Part shown: positions 18,545-26,902 of the stretch, piece by piece
How positions within the stretch are numbered: the stretch's first letter is position 1
Layout of the letters: each line of letters opens with the position of its first letter
DNA from: Stieleria magnilauensis
GTDB taxonomy: Bacteria > Planctomycetota > Planctomycetia > Pirellulales > Pirellulaceae
Assembly: GCA_007753675.1 (NCBI GenBank)
Contig: CP036432.1
Span: forward strand, 8,620,233 to 8,684,232
DNA length: 64,000 nucleotides
Direction of reading: 5' to 3'
The notes under the pieces: model-generated
The model's input: the letters and a program-made list of their open reading frames with translations, nothing else
Told to the model about the DNA's origin: nothing
Databases searched by the model: none
Made by a program: the position numbers and the translations under genes

Positions 18545-19405
18545 TTACTTGTGCAGTTTCAACTGACCGTATCGCTTGCTCTTGCGACGACGAACGATCG
18601 AGCTGTTACTTGGTTTACGTTTCTGGCGAGTGGCACCACCCTTGGCGCTCTTGCCCTGCGGGCTGACCGGGTGACGACCGCCCTTGGTTCGGCCTTCACC
18701 ACCACCGTGCGGGTGATCGATCGGGTTCATCGCGGTCCCACGCACGTGCGGGCGACGTCCGAGCCATCGGGCTCGGCCGGCCTTGCCCAAGACCACGTTC
18801 ATGTGCTCGCTGTTGCCGACCTGGCCGATCGTTGCTCGGCAACGGCTGGGCACTCGTCGTACTTCACCGCTGGGCAGTTGCAATTGTGCCCAATCGGCTT
18901 CGCGAGCCATCAGCGTGGCACCCGTGCCGGCCGATCGGCACAGCACCGCACCGCCACCGATTCGCATTTCGATGCAGCACACCGTGGTGCCCAGCGGAAT
19001 GTTCTTCAGCGGCAGGCAATTGCCCAGCGTCGGTGGGGCTTCGGGACCGTTGAGCAGTTTGTCGCCGGCCTTCAGACCCGAGGGAGCCACGACGTAGGTC
19101 TTTTGACCGTCGGCGTACTTCAGCAACGCGATTCGAGCCGACCGGTTGGGGTCGTACTGAACCGAGTCGACCGTCGCAGGCACTCCGTCCTTGACGCGAC
19201 GGAAGTCGACCAAGCGGTACATCTGCTTGTGGCCGCCGCCGCGATGTCGGGCGGTGATTTTGCCTTGGTTGTTGCGACCACCGGTCTTTCGTTTCGGCTT
19301 CAGCAGCGACTTTTCCACGGTGTAGCCGGGCGTCAGTTCAGCGAAATCGCTGACCGATGCATTTCGGCGACCGGGGCTGGTCGGCTTGTAGATGCGAATT
19401 CCCAT
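18545..19405 (-). CDS. rplB: 50S ribosomal protein L2
   Basis: 286 residues (E. coli 273). The MNPIDHPHGGGEGRTKGG motif with the histidine important for peptidyl transfer is present, as are GRNNQGKITARHRGGGHKQ and the C-terminal basic tail KRKPSNSSIVRRRKSKR. Long antisense ORF over the same stretch is a shadow. Confidence 0.98.
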   Translation of the reverse strand: MGIRIYKPTSPGRRNASVSDFAELTPGYTVEKSLLKPKRKTGGRNNQGKITARHRGGGHKQMYRLVDFRRVKDGVPATVDSVQYDPNRSARIALLKYADGQKTYVVAPSGLKAGDKLLNGPEAPPTLGNCLPLKNIPLGTTVCCIEMRIGGGAVLCRSAGTGATLMAREADWAQLQLPSGEVRRVPSRCRATIGQVGNSEHMNVVLGKAGRARWLGRRPHVRGTAMNPIDHPHGGGEGRTKGGRHPVSPQGKSAKGGATRQKRKPSNSSIVRRRKSKRYGQLKLHK

Positions 19406-19504
19406 CGCTGAGTTCTATCTGGCTGTTAGGAAAAAACTGGTTTCTGGAGGCCCGCCCCGGTTGGAGCGAGTGGCTGGACGACTTTGTCGGCGGCGGTTGG
19501 CGGC

Positions 19505-19828
19505 CTAGAAGAAGTCGATTTTGTGATCTTCGTGCAAGTGGACGATGGCTCGGCGCCAGTCGGACGTGCGTCCTAGACCGTTGCGTGTGCGACGAAACTT
19601 GCCTTTGCGGTTTTGGGTGCAGACCTTTTCGACCTTGACATCAAACAGCTTTTCAACAGCCGCTTTGATCTCAGGTTTGGTGGCCATGCGGTGCACTTCA
19701 AACGCGTATTCGTTGTGCCGTGTCGCGCGGTGAACGCCTTTTTCAGTCACGAGCGGACGCAACAGGATCTGGTGCGGCTCGAGCTTGATCTTCGTTTCCG
19801 GCTGGGCAGGTGGTTGAATTCTTGCCAT
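19505..19828 (-). CDS. rplW: 50S ribosomal protein L23
   Basis: 107 residues. LRPLVTEKGVHRATRHNEYAF and the C-terminal RRTRNGLGRTSDWRRAIVHL identify L23, the docking site for trigger factor (tig is in this window) and SRP. About ten N-terminal residues (MARIQPPAQP) extend the usual core. 42 bp after rplD and 99 bp before rplB. Confidence 0.96.
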   Translation of the reverse strand: MARIQPPAQPETKIKLEPHQILLRPLVTEKGVHRATRHNEYAFEVHRMATKPEIKAAVEKLFDVKVEKVCTQNRKGKFRRTRNGLGRTSDWRRAIVHLHEDHKIDFF

Positions 19829-19870
19829 CGCTCAAATTCTTCTTGTATTAGTGTGGGGGTGCGGTCGGAC

Positions 19871-20515
19871 CTAAACGGCCTGCCCGTCGGCAAACGAGCC
19901 ATCTTTGATCTTGTCCAACGCCGCCTTGGTGACCAGCATTCGCTTGGGCTTGAGCACCGAAAGTGCGTTCAGCTGGCGAACCGGCTGCACGTCAACTCCG
20001 GGGATGTTTCGGCCGCTCTTGTAAACCGCGACGTCTGCATCGGCGGTTGCGACGAGCGTGGTGGTCGATTCGAGGCCCAGGTTTTTCAGCGTCGACGCCA
20101 GTTTTGACGTTTTGGGCGCGTCGTAGCTGAGTTGGTCGATGACCAACATCTCGCCGTCGTCGATTTTGCTGCGGATCGCCATGCGGGTGGCTCGTCGCAA
20201 CGCCTTTTTAGGCAATCGGTAGCTGTAATCGCGTGGTTTGATCGTCCGTGCAACACCACCACCGCGGCGAACGTTGGTTCGCTTGGAGCCGGCACGGGCG
20301 TGGCCGGTGCCCTTTTGGCGGTACATCTTTTTGTTGGTGCCGCTGACTTCGCCACGGGTTCGCGTGTTGTGAGAACCCTGGCGATTGTTCGCCTGGTACA
20401 TCACCACTGCGTCGTGGAGCAGTTGCTTGCTGATTCGGTCCGCGATCGCGGCTGAATCGATTTCGTAGGTTCCGACTTCTTCGCCGGATTCGTTGACGAT
20501 TGAGAGTGTTGCCAT
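19871..20515 (-). CDS. rplD: 50S ribosomal protein L4
   Basis: 214 residues. The tunnel loop (RQKGTGHARAGSKRTNVRRGG) and the preceding NRQGSHNTRTRGEVSG are classical L4. In E. coli L4 represses the S10 operon; here the long rpsJ-rplC gap could be a target, though this is only inference. 5 bp after rplC. Confidence 0.98.
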   Translation of the reverse strand: MATLSIVNESGEEVGTYEIDSAAIADRISKQLLHDAVVMYQANNRQGSHNTRTRGEVSGTNKKMYRQKGTGHARAGSKRTNVRRGGGVARTIKPRDYSYRLPKKALRRATRMAIRSKIDDGEMLVIDQLSYDAPKTSKLASTLKNLGLESTTTLVATADADVAVYKSGRNIPGVDVQPVRQLNALSVLKPKRMLVTKAALDKIKDGSFADGQAV

Positions 20516-20520
20516 CGGGA

Positions 20521-21207
20521 CTAACCCACCTTGTTCGTTTGACGGATCGTCACCAGGCCACCATTCGGCCCGGGGACGGAGCCGCGGATCAACAGCAAAT
20601 TGTCTTCGGGGACGACTCGAACCAGTTCCAGGTTTCGCGTGGTGACCTTGGTGTTTCCATATTGGCCCGCCATGCGAATGCCTTTGAACAGGCGGCTCGG
20701 CGACGCACTGCAGCCCGTACCACCGGCGTGGCGGTGTACTTTCTTGACACCGTGGGTGGCTCGTTGGCCCGAGAAATTGTGGCGTTTCATGACGCCGGAG
20801 AAGCCGCGGCCCTTGCTGGTGCCGGTCACGTCGACGCGTTTGACGCCGTCGAAGATTTCCACCGTGACCGTGCCGCCGACCGACAGGTCGGTTTCGCCGC
20901 GGAATTCGCGGATGAAGCGTTGGGGTTCGCAGTCAGCTTTTTCAATCAGCTCGACGCCTGCGTCGGCCCGTTTCTTGGACCGTTTGCTGTCGAGTTTAGC
21001 GACGTGGCCGCGTTCGGCGCGACTGGCCAGTCGGCGTGGTTTGTCTTCAAAACCCAATTGGACGGCGCTGTAGCCGTCGCGATCAGCAGAGCGAATCTGG
21101 AGCACATTGCACGGGCCGGCCTGGATCACGGTCACGGGGACGACGGTACCGTCCTCTTCGTAGACCTGAGTCATTCCGATTTTGCGACCAAGTATTGATG
21201 GTGACAT
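20521..21207 (-). CDS. rplC: 50S ribosomal protein L3
   Basis: 228 residues opening MSPSILGRKIGMTQVY. The central L3 loop near the peptidyl transferase centre (GTSKGRGFSGVMKRHNFSG) is intact. Followed after 5 bp by rplD. The 230-bp gap before it, towards rpsJ, is unusually long and holds two hairpins. Confidence 0.98.
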   Translation of the reverse strand: MSPSILGRKIGMTQVYEEDGTVVPVTVIQAGPCNVLQIRSADRDGYSAVQLGFEDKPRRLASRAERGHVAKLDSKRSKKRADAGVELIEKADCEPQRFIREFRGETDLSVGGTVTVEIFDGVKRVDVTGTSKGRGFSGVMKRHNFSGQRATHGVKKVHRHAGGTGCSASPSRLFKGIRMAGQYGNTKVTTRNLELVRVVPEDNLLLIRGSVPGPNGGLVTIRQTNKVG

Positions 21208-21383
21208 AGCTCTAGCACCCCGGCTTTCGCCGTGGTCATTTATCGCTCGTATCTGGGTTTTGAACTTCTCGCCCCGAACCGGAAGCTTGCGTTGTCCGCG
21301 AGAGGCGGTGGCAGCTAGGGTTATCGGGAGCGATATCCGTTCATGCGGAATACCGGACCTAAAAACTTTGGGGCATCGACCCG

Positions 21384-21433
21384 CACCGCTTCAGGCGGTG
21401 AGGCAAGGGCGAAACGTCGCGACGAGCGACGTT
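21384..21433. promoter_or_regulatory. Two hairpins in the rpsJ-rplC gap
   Basis: Just 4 bp after the rpsJ stop a perfect 8-bp stem AACGTCGC / GCGACGTT with a 5-base loop occupies 21413-21433. A second stem CACCGC / GCGGTG with a 5-base loop is at 21384-21400. No T-run follows either, so they are not simple terminators. They may protect the rpsJ end, or act in regulation of the downstream genes. The remaining ~180 bp up to rplC contain no ORF I can support. Confidence 0.5.
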
Positions 21434-21437
21434 CGTG

Positions 21438-21764
21438 CTATCGAGCCGAAGCTTTGATTTTGATATCCACCCCGGCGGGTAGACTCAGTTTGTTCAGTGC
21501 TTCGATCGTCTTGGCGGTTGCTTGGACGATATCGATCAAGCGTTTGTGGGTTCGGATCTCGTACTGCTGACGAGCCTTCTTGTTCACAAACGGACTTGAA
21601 AGCACGGTGTAGCGTTCGATGCGAGTCGGCAACGGGATCGGCCCGTGGACTTCGCTGTGAGTTCGCTTGACCGTATCCACAATCTCCTGGGCACTCTGAT
21701 CGAGCACGGAGTGATCGTATGCTTCCATACGGATCCGAATGACTTCGTTGGCTCCGGCTGACAC
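21438..21764 (-). CDS. rpsJ: 30S ribosomal protein S10 (GTG start)
   Basis: First gene of the cluster. The GTG at 21764 has GGAAG six bases upstream and gives 108 residues, close to the usual 102-105; the frame stays open for 30 further residues upstream, which do not resemble S10. Conserved segments: RIRMEAYDHSVLDQSA, GPIPLPTRIERYTVLSSP and RTHKRLIDIV. The neighbouring genes fusA, tuf, rpsL and rpsG are not upstream. Confidence 0.97.
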   Translation of the reverse strand: MSAGANEVIRIRMEAYDHSVLDQSAQEIVDTVKRTHSEVHGPIPLPTRIERYTVLSSPFVNKKARQQYEIRTHKRLIDIVQATAKTIEALNKLSLPAGVDIKIKASAR

Positions 21765-21865
21765 AGTACGCTTCCAGTAAATAATGAGTGGCGAAACAAA
21801 GGACGGTGCACCTGGCCGCTCGGCGAGGTGTTTCCCGGGCGACGTTCGTCTCACGGGAGGGCGAG

Positions 21866-21894
21866 AATGTAGGGGCGGCTCTGGTGAGCGTCAA
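21866..21894 (-). promoter_or_regulatory. Sigma70-like promoter of the S10-spc cluster
   Basis: On the minus strand TTGACG (21889-21894), a 17-bp spacer and TACATT (21866-21871) match -35 and -10 boxes closely. The expected start of transcription is near 21859, giving a leader of about 95 nt before the rpsJ GTG. Confidence 0.7.
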
Positions 21895-22122
21895 CGGCTC
21901 TTCGCAAAAACTGATGAAAAGTTTCTTCAAATTGGTTGGCGTGGGATTTCACGGGGGTTAGCGAGGTCGCCGGTTCGCTGCAAAACCGCCGCCCTGGGCG
22001 ATTTGCCACGTCGACACGCATCTGCCGGGCCGGTATCAGATAAGTGACAGCCAATTCTCGCTGCTGAACGGAATGATCGGTGGCGGAATGGCGAAACTGA
22101 AATCAGATGGAGTATTTGTATC

Positions 22123-22311
22123 GTGAATCAGCTCGGCGGGCTTTGGCGTGACACTTGGTGGGTTTGGATCGGGTTTCTCGTGCTGACGGTGGTGTTGGCC
22201 GTTACCGTTGGCAGGTTTTTCTATCTGCTGATCCCCTGTTTGCCCGTGCCCTTTGCCTATTTTGCCTTCAACCGCTACGACGAGCAGGGAAACGAGAAGG
22301 CGGATCTTTGA
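22123..22311 (+). CDS. Small two-helix membrane protein
   Basis: 62 residues from a GTG with GGAG about 11 bases upstream. Two hydrophobic segments (WWVWIGFLVLTVVLAVTVG and FFYLLIPCLPVPFAYF) end with a polar tail EQGNEKADL, as in a small inner-membrane hairpin protein. It is divergent from the rpsJ promoter. Function unknown; it could be a conserved planctomycete protein. Confidence 0.6.
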   Translation: MNQLGGLWRDTWWVWIGFLVLTVVLAVTVGRFFYLLIPCLPVPFAYFAFNRYDEQGNEKADL

Positions 22312-22827
22312 GAGCGTGGGGCAGCGGTCGTTCGGTACGGGGTCTGCGGGCGATTGGTGGTCGTTGGCATGGCCCCGGATGGGTCAAAGCCAGTAGCCGG
22401 AGGTGAGCGGAGCGGCACCTCCGGATATTCGGTCCCCTGTCTCACGCGACCCCGGAGGGTGTCGAAGCAAGTCGCGTTCGAACCCTCGTCCGGCCCCGCC
22501 CCACCGATTGGACCCGCCTCTCGATCGACTCTTTCCGGGACGCGAACTGCGTCGCCGCTACCGAATAGATTCGCTGCGACCCCTCCGGGGTCGGTGGGCT
22601 TCTGGCGGCGTGCTTTCCGGAGGTGGCGCTGCGCTGACCTCCGGCTACTCGCTGTCATCCCTCCGGGATACCCAGTTCGCTAAAGCGAATCGGCTGGGAT
22701 CGCTCGCGCTATGAGCCGTTTGGCGCGAGATCTGCGGGCGATCGGTGATCGCTGGCAGGGCCATGGCGGGGCAAGGCCAGTCGCCGGGGGGCCGACGCAG
22801 GTGTCGTGCCGGCGTGCCCGAGAAATG
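22312..22827. repeat. Gene-free region with a dispersed repeat (copy 1)
   Basis: No convincing gene in 516 bp. The end of a dispersed repeat lies at 22617-22669: CCGGAGGTGGCGCTGCGCTG and then ACCTCCGGCTACT. It recurs around the IS element (56623-56640 and 58340 onward) and at 58605-58648. The arms CCGGAGGT and ACCTCCGG pair as a hairpin. A related stem (CCGGAGGTGAGC / GCACCTCCGG) lies near 22397-22427. Confidence 0.6.
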
Positions 22828-22863
22828 AAAAAGGCACCCTCGGCCGAGCCAGGGTGCCTTTTT
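22828..22863. terminator. Bidirectional intrinsic terminator after tRNA-Gly
   Basis: GGCACCCT and AGGGTGCC form an 8-bp stem, extended by A-run and T-run on both sides. On the minus strand it ends in five T residues, about 15 bp past the tRNA 3' end. Confidence 0.85.
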
Positions 22864-22873
22864 CGCATTTGAG

Positions 22874-22946
22874 AGCGGCTGATGGGATTCGAACCCACGA
22901 CAATCACGTTGGCAACGTGATGCTCTGCCAACTGAGCTACAGCCGC
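22874..22946 (-). tRNA. tRNA-Gly (GCC anticodon)
   Basis: 73 nt on the minus strand. The acceptor arms GCGGCTG and CAGCCGC pair fully, with T as discriminator base in the DNA. The anticodon stem ATCACG/CGTGAT encloses the loop TTGCCAA, so the anticodon is GCC (codons GGC/GGU). The T-arm has GTTCGAATC. CCA is not encoded. It is a single tRNA with its own promoter and terminator. Confidence 0.95.
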
Positions 22947-22969
22947 GTCATTTCTGTCAGTGCGGGGAG

Positions 22970-22997
22970 ATTATCAACAGATTGTGAGAATCGGCAA
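22970..22997 (-). promoter_or_regulatory. Probable tRNA-Gly promoter
   Basis: Minus strand TTGCCG (22992-22997), 16-bp spacer, GATAAT (22970-22975). The tRNA 5' end is 23 bp downstream of the -10 box, giving a short precursor leader. Confidence 0.55.
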
Positions 22998-23221
22998 GCC
23001 CTCGGGGAAACTTGAGGCAGATTGTTTTCAGAAATCCTGACGAATGTGCGAGAATGGCCGGAAGCAGCGTAAAATCGCGGCGGTGACTTGCCGATTTTGA
23101 CTCGACCGCGATAGATTACGGGCTTCTCCAGCAAACAGAGCATTTCGCTGCAGCGAAAAAACGCTTTGCGGCAGACACACTAATTTTGTTCACCCCGTTC
23201 CCGTCCAAGGTGCGTTACAGG

Positions 23222-24724
23222 ATGTCCACGTCCATAGATTCCCCCGAAAACGCCGAAGAAGCGACCCCTCTCCAACTGGAGGTCCAGGTCAGTTCCCCGC
23301 AGGCGTGTGTCCGCGATGTTGTCGTGACCGTTCCCGAGTCCGAAGTCAAACGCTACCTCAAAGACGCGTATGATGAATTGGTGCCGGAAGCTCAAGTACC
23401 CGGTTTCCGCAGCGGTCGTGCACCGCGGCGTCTGGTTGAAAAGCAGTTCAAAGACCGCGTGGTCGAGCAGGTCAAAGGCAAGCTGCTGATGGACAGCCTT
23501 TCGCAGGTCACCGAAAGCCAAGACTTCTCGGCGATCAGTGAGCCGGACTTCGACTACAACTCGATCCCCGATCCGGGCGAAGGTCCGTTCTCGTTCCAGT
23601 TCTCGATCGAAGTGCGTCCCGAGTTTGAGACTCCCAACTGGAAAGGGTTGGAACTGACCAAGCCCGTCGAAAACATTGACGACGAGGCGGTCACCGCGGC
23701 GTTGCAACGGGTCCTGAAAGACCGGGCTTCGTTCGAAGCGACCGACGAGCCGGCAGAACTGGGCGACAAACTGGTCGTCAACATTCGCTTCAAAGAAGGC
23801 GACGAAGTCATTTCGACGATGGAAGAAGAATCCATCACGCTGGCTCCGGCACTGTCGCTTAGCGACGCCGTGTGCGAATCCTTCGGCGCTGATGTCGCCG
23901 GAAAGAAGGAAGGCGATACCGTCACGACGGCCGTCACGCTCGGTGATTCCGACGACGAGGCGGACAGCGCTCGCACGATCACCGCCGAAGTCGAGTTGGT
24001 CGAAGTCCAGAAGCTTGAAAACGTCGAGCTGACCAGCGACGTGCTCGAAGAACTCGGTGACTTTGAAACCGAAGAAGAGCTTCGTGAATTCGTCAAAGAT
24101 TCGCTGGTCCGTCAAGCCGAGTACCGCACGCAGCAAGCCGTTCGCCAAAAGGTGACCAACCTGTTGGCCGAGTCGGTCAGCTTTGAGTTGCCCGAAGACT
24201 TGGTTCGCCGTCAAACCAATCGCGAATTGCAACGGCGCGTTTTGGAAATGCGTCGCAACGGATTCGACGACACGACGATCCGCGGCATCGTCAACGCACT
24301 GCAGCAGAACGCGCGTGCGTCGACCGAGGCGGCATTGCGTGAGCACTTTGTGCTCGAGCAAATCGCGGAAGAGGAATCGATCGACGCCGAGCCTCAGGAA
24401 TTCGAAAGCGAAATCATGTTGATCTCGCAACAGTCCGGACAAAGTCTGCGGGCCACCCGGGCTCGGTTGGAAAAGACCGGTCAAATGGATGCGCTGCGGA
24501 ATCAAATCGTCGAGCGGAAGGTGATCGAGTTGGTTGTCGAGAACGCCAAGGTCACCGAAGAAGAGATTTCGGCCGACATGGATGATCCGAACAAGGACTC
24601 CTATCCGGTCTCGCACAGCGTCTTCGGGACGAAAGCGGAGTCGGAAATTCCGGAAGCGAAATACGAGGACAATAGTGCCCCCGAATCGCCGCTGCCGGGA
24701 TCGTCCGAGCAAGACAAGGATTGA
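23222..24724 (+). CDS. tig: Trigger factor (ribosome-associated chaperone)
   Basis: 500 residues from ATG 23222 (MSTSIDSPENAEE); twelve residues upstream in frame are not convincing. The ribosome-binding signature PGFRSGRAPRRLVEK is near residue 65. A diverged FKBP-like segment follows (ELGDKLVVNIRFKEGDEV ... GADVAGKKEGDTVT), then the helical C-domain. The C-terminus is extended by a Glu/Ser/Pro-rich tail. It binds at L23 and shields nascent chains. A large open frame exists on the opposite strand, which is a shadow. 52 bp before the FHA gene. Confidence 0.95.
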   Translation: MSTSIDSPENAEEATPLQLEVQVSSPQACVRDVVVTVPESEVKRYLKDAYDELVPEAQVPGFRSGRAPRRLVEKQFKDRVVEQVKGKLLMDSLSQVTESQDFSAISEPDFDYNSIPDPGEGPFSFQFSIEVRPEFETPNWKGLELTKPVENIDDEAVTAALQRVLKDRASFEATDEPAELGDKLVVNIRFKEGDEVISTMEEESITLAPALSLSDAVCESFGADVAGKKEGDTVTTAVTLGDSDDEADSARTITAEVELVEVQKLENVELTSDVLEELGDFETEEELREFVKDSLVRQAEYRTQQAVRQKVTNLLAESVSFELPEDLVRRQTNRELQRRVLEMRRNGFDDTTIRGIVNALQQNARASTEAALREHFVLEQIAEEESIDAEPQEFESEIMLISQQSGQSLRATRARLEKTGQMDALRNQIVERKVIELVVENAKVTEEEISADMDDPNKDSYPVSHSVFGTKAESEIPEAKYEDNSAPESPLPGSSEQDKD

Positions 24725-24776
24725 TTCGGACCTGGTTCTACGAGCACCGGCAACCTTTTGAGGGGCCAACGGATCG

Positions 24777-26582
24777 ATGGCGTTTTTGTCAACTAGTGTC
24801 GGAAGCAGTTCACTCGATGCAGGCGTCGACTCCGCCGCTGGCGCGCTCAGCGGCGGGCCGGAACGCTTTGAACTGGCCGAAGAAGAGACGTCGATCGGAC
24901 GCCATCCCGATTGCCACATCGTGGTTGATGCCGGTGCGGTCAGCCGATTTCATGCCAAGGTCGTTCGTCAGAATGACCAATTCACGGTGTTCGATCTGGG
25001 CAGCCGAAACGGCACCTTTCTCAACGGTCAGTTGCTCTCCGGCGGACAGGTACTGCGTGAAGGCGACCGCATCCGGATCAGCGACATCGAGCTGATCTTT
25101 CACGGCGATAGTTATCCCGAATTCGCCTCCAGCGGCGCGGCGGAATTGACGTTCAGCGGTTCCAGCTTCGGAATCGTGATGGTCGACGACGAATCGGATA
25201 ACTCGCGCGTCGTCTCGCCGCAGGTGGAGTTCGAAAAGTCGGGCGAAGGCCTGAAGATGAGAGCGACGCCCGAGGCGAAGCTCGAAGCGTTGTTGAAGAT
25301 CAACCGCAACCTCAGCAACACGCTCTCGCTGGACAGCGTGTTGCCGGGGATCTTGGACAGTCTGTTCTCGATCTTTCCGTCGGCCGACCGCGGTTTCATC
25401 GTGATGGAAACCGAAGACGGCGGGTTGCAGACCCGCTGGATCAAAACCCGTCAGGCCCGTGACGAGACCGAAACGGTGCGGATCAGTCGCACCATCATTC
25501 GCCGCGTGATCTCAAGCGGTGAAGCCCTGCTGTCGTTCGACGCCATGCAGGACAGCCGATTCGATAGCAGCGAGTCGATCGCAGACTTTTCGATCAAAAG
25601 CATGATCTGCGCACCGCTGGGCGATTCCGAAGGCAATCGGTTCGGTGCGATTCAAATCGATTCGACCCAAGGGCGTGGCCAGTTCGTCGAAGAGGACATC
25701 GATCTGCTGGCCGGCATTGCGGCCCAGGCAGGTATTCTGATCACCAATGCTCAGATGCACGAACGGGCCTTGCATCAACGCGAGGTGGAACAAGACCTGA
25801 AACTCGCGACGGACGTTCAAAAGGCGTTCTTGCCGCAGCGGTCGCCCGACGCGAACGGCTATGCCGTCGAAAGCTATTACCAGGCCGCCAATCACATCGG
25901 GGGCGACTACTTCGACTACATCCACTTGGCCGACGGAAAAATCGCAATCGTGGTTGCCGACGTCGTCGGCCACGGCGTGGCGGCGGCGATGTACATGGCC
26001 AAGTTGTCCGCCGAGACGCGGTTCTGCTTGGCCGGGGAGCCCGACGTCGCACGGGCGATCGAAAAACTGAACGATCGCATGAGTGAACTGGGCGTCGAGC
26101 GATTTGCGACGTTCTTGCTGGTCGTCATCGATCCGGCCAGCCCCAACGTGACGATCGTCAACGCCGGGCACATGCCTCCGATTTGGCGGCACGCACGCAC
26201 CGGTGAGATCACCGAACCAGGTGGTGAAGAATCGGGGTTGCCGATCGCAATCTATGCGGGAATCGAATACGAAGCCGTCAGCGCGGAGGTGGAACCCGGC
26301 GACGTGCTGTTGCTGTACACCGATGGCGTCAACGAAGCGATGGACGCCGATGACAACGAGTTCGGGATCGAATCGATTCGAAAGCTTGCCGCGATGGAGA
26401 GCGAAGCCGGGGCGATCAAAGACCGCGTCGTCCAGGCGGTGATGAAGCACGTCGGTGACGCGCCGCCGTTTGACGACATGTGCATGGTCGTGATCCAGCG
26501 GACTCAGCCTGCCGAGCCCCCGCCAGAGGCCGAACCGGTGGACACGGTCGATGGCGATGAGATCGATACGGCGCTGCGATGA
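24777..26582 (+). CDS. FHA-GAF-PP2C (RsbU/SpoIIE-type) phosphatase
   Basis: 601 residues, three domains. Residues ~35-110 form an FHA phosphothreonine-binding domain (IGRHPDCHIVVD, VSRFHAKVV, DLGSRNGTFLNG). Residues ~165-330 are a GAF-like sensor domain. Residues ~345-585 form a PP2C/SpoIIE phosphatase with metal-binding aspartates visible in IGGDYFDY, VVADVVGHGVAAAM, LLYTDGVNEAMD and PPFDDMCMVV. Such proteins dephosphorylate anti-anti-sigma factors or similar partners; none is encoded nearby. The ORF ends in an ATGA overlap with acyP, so the two are translationally coupled. Confidence 0.92.
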   Translation: MAFLSTSVGSSSLDAGVDSAAGALSGGPERFELAEEETSIGRHPDCHIVVDAGAVSRFHAKVVRQNDQFTVFDLGSRNGTFLNGQLLSGGQVLREGDRIRISDIELIFHGDSYPEFASSGAAELTFSGSSFGIVMVDDESDNSRVVSPQVEFEKSGEGLKMRATPEAKLEALLKINRNLSNTLSLDSVLPGILDSLFSIFPSADRGFIVMETEDGGLQTRWIKTRQARDETETVRISRTIIRRVISSGEALLSFDAMQDSRFDSSESIADFSIKSMICAPLGDSEGNRFGAIQIDSTQGRGQFVEEDIDLLAGIAAQAGILITNAQMHERALHQREVEQDLKLATDVQKAFLPQRSPDANGYAVESYYQAANHIGGDYFDYIHLADGKIAIVVADVVGHGVAAAMYMAKLSAETRFCLAGEPDVARAIEKLNDRMSELGVERFATFLLVVIDPASPNVTIVNAGHMPPIWRHARTGEITEPGGEESGLPIAIYAGIEYEAVSAEVEPGDVLLLYTDGVNEAMDADDNEFGIESIRKLAAMESEAGAIKDRVVQAVMKHVGDAPPFDDMCMVVIQRTQPAEPPPEAEPVDTVDGDEIDTALR

Positions 26583-26848
26583 ACGTTCGATTGATCGCAC
26601 GCTACCGTGGTCGCGTTCAAGGCGTCGGATTTCGAGCGACCGTGCTGTTTCACGCCAACGGCCTGGACATCCATGGCTTCGTTCGCAATGAGCCCGACGG
26701 AAGCGTCTTGGTCGACGCCGATGGGACCAAGAGCCAATTGAAGGAACTGATTCGTCGGATCGATTCGCGGCCGGCCGGTTCAATCGACGATTGTGACGTG
26801 ACGTGGGTGGATTCGTTGCAGCGGAACAGTGGGTTTTCGATCGGTTAG
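26579..26848 (+). CDS. acyP: Acylphosphatase
   Basis: 89 residues. RVQGVGFRAT (residues ~12-21) contains the catalytic Arg that binds phosphate, and GFVRNEPDGSV the catalytic Asn. It hydrolyses acyl phosphates such as acetyl phosphate or carbamoyl phosphate. Start ATG overlaps the phosphatase stop by 4 bp (ATGA). Confidence 0.95.
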   Translation: MNVRLIARYRGRVQGVGFRATVLFHANGLDIHGFVRNEPDGSVLVDADGTKSQLKELIRRIDSRPAGSIDDCDVTWVDSLQRNSGFSIG

Positions 26849-26902
26849 TGTGATTTCGTTGCGGACCAGCCAGCAGGCTCACCCGGAAGGTGGATTTGGA
26901 TC

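Noticed and set aside
23180..24919. Minus-strand frame of 579 codons
   Set aside because: Antisense shadow of tig; GC-rich codons keep the frame open. Trigger-factor motifs are on the plus strand.
26849..26902. TPP riboswitch before thiL
   Set aside because: Gap of 54 bp is too short and has no THI-box consensus.
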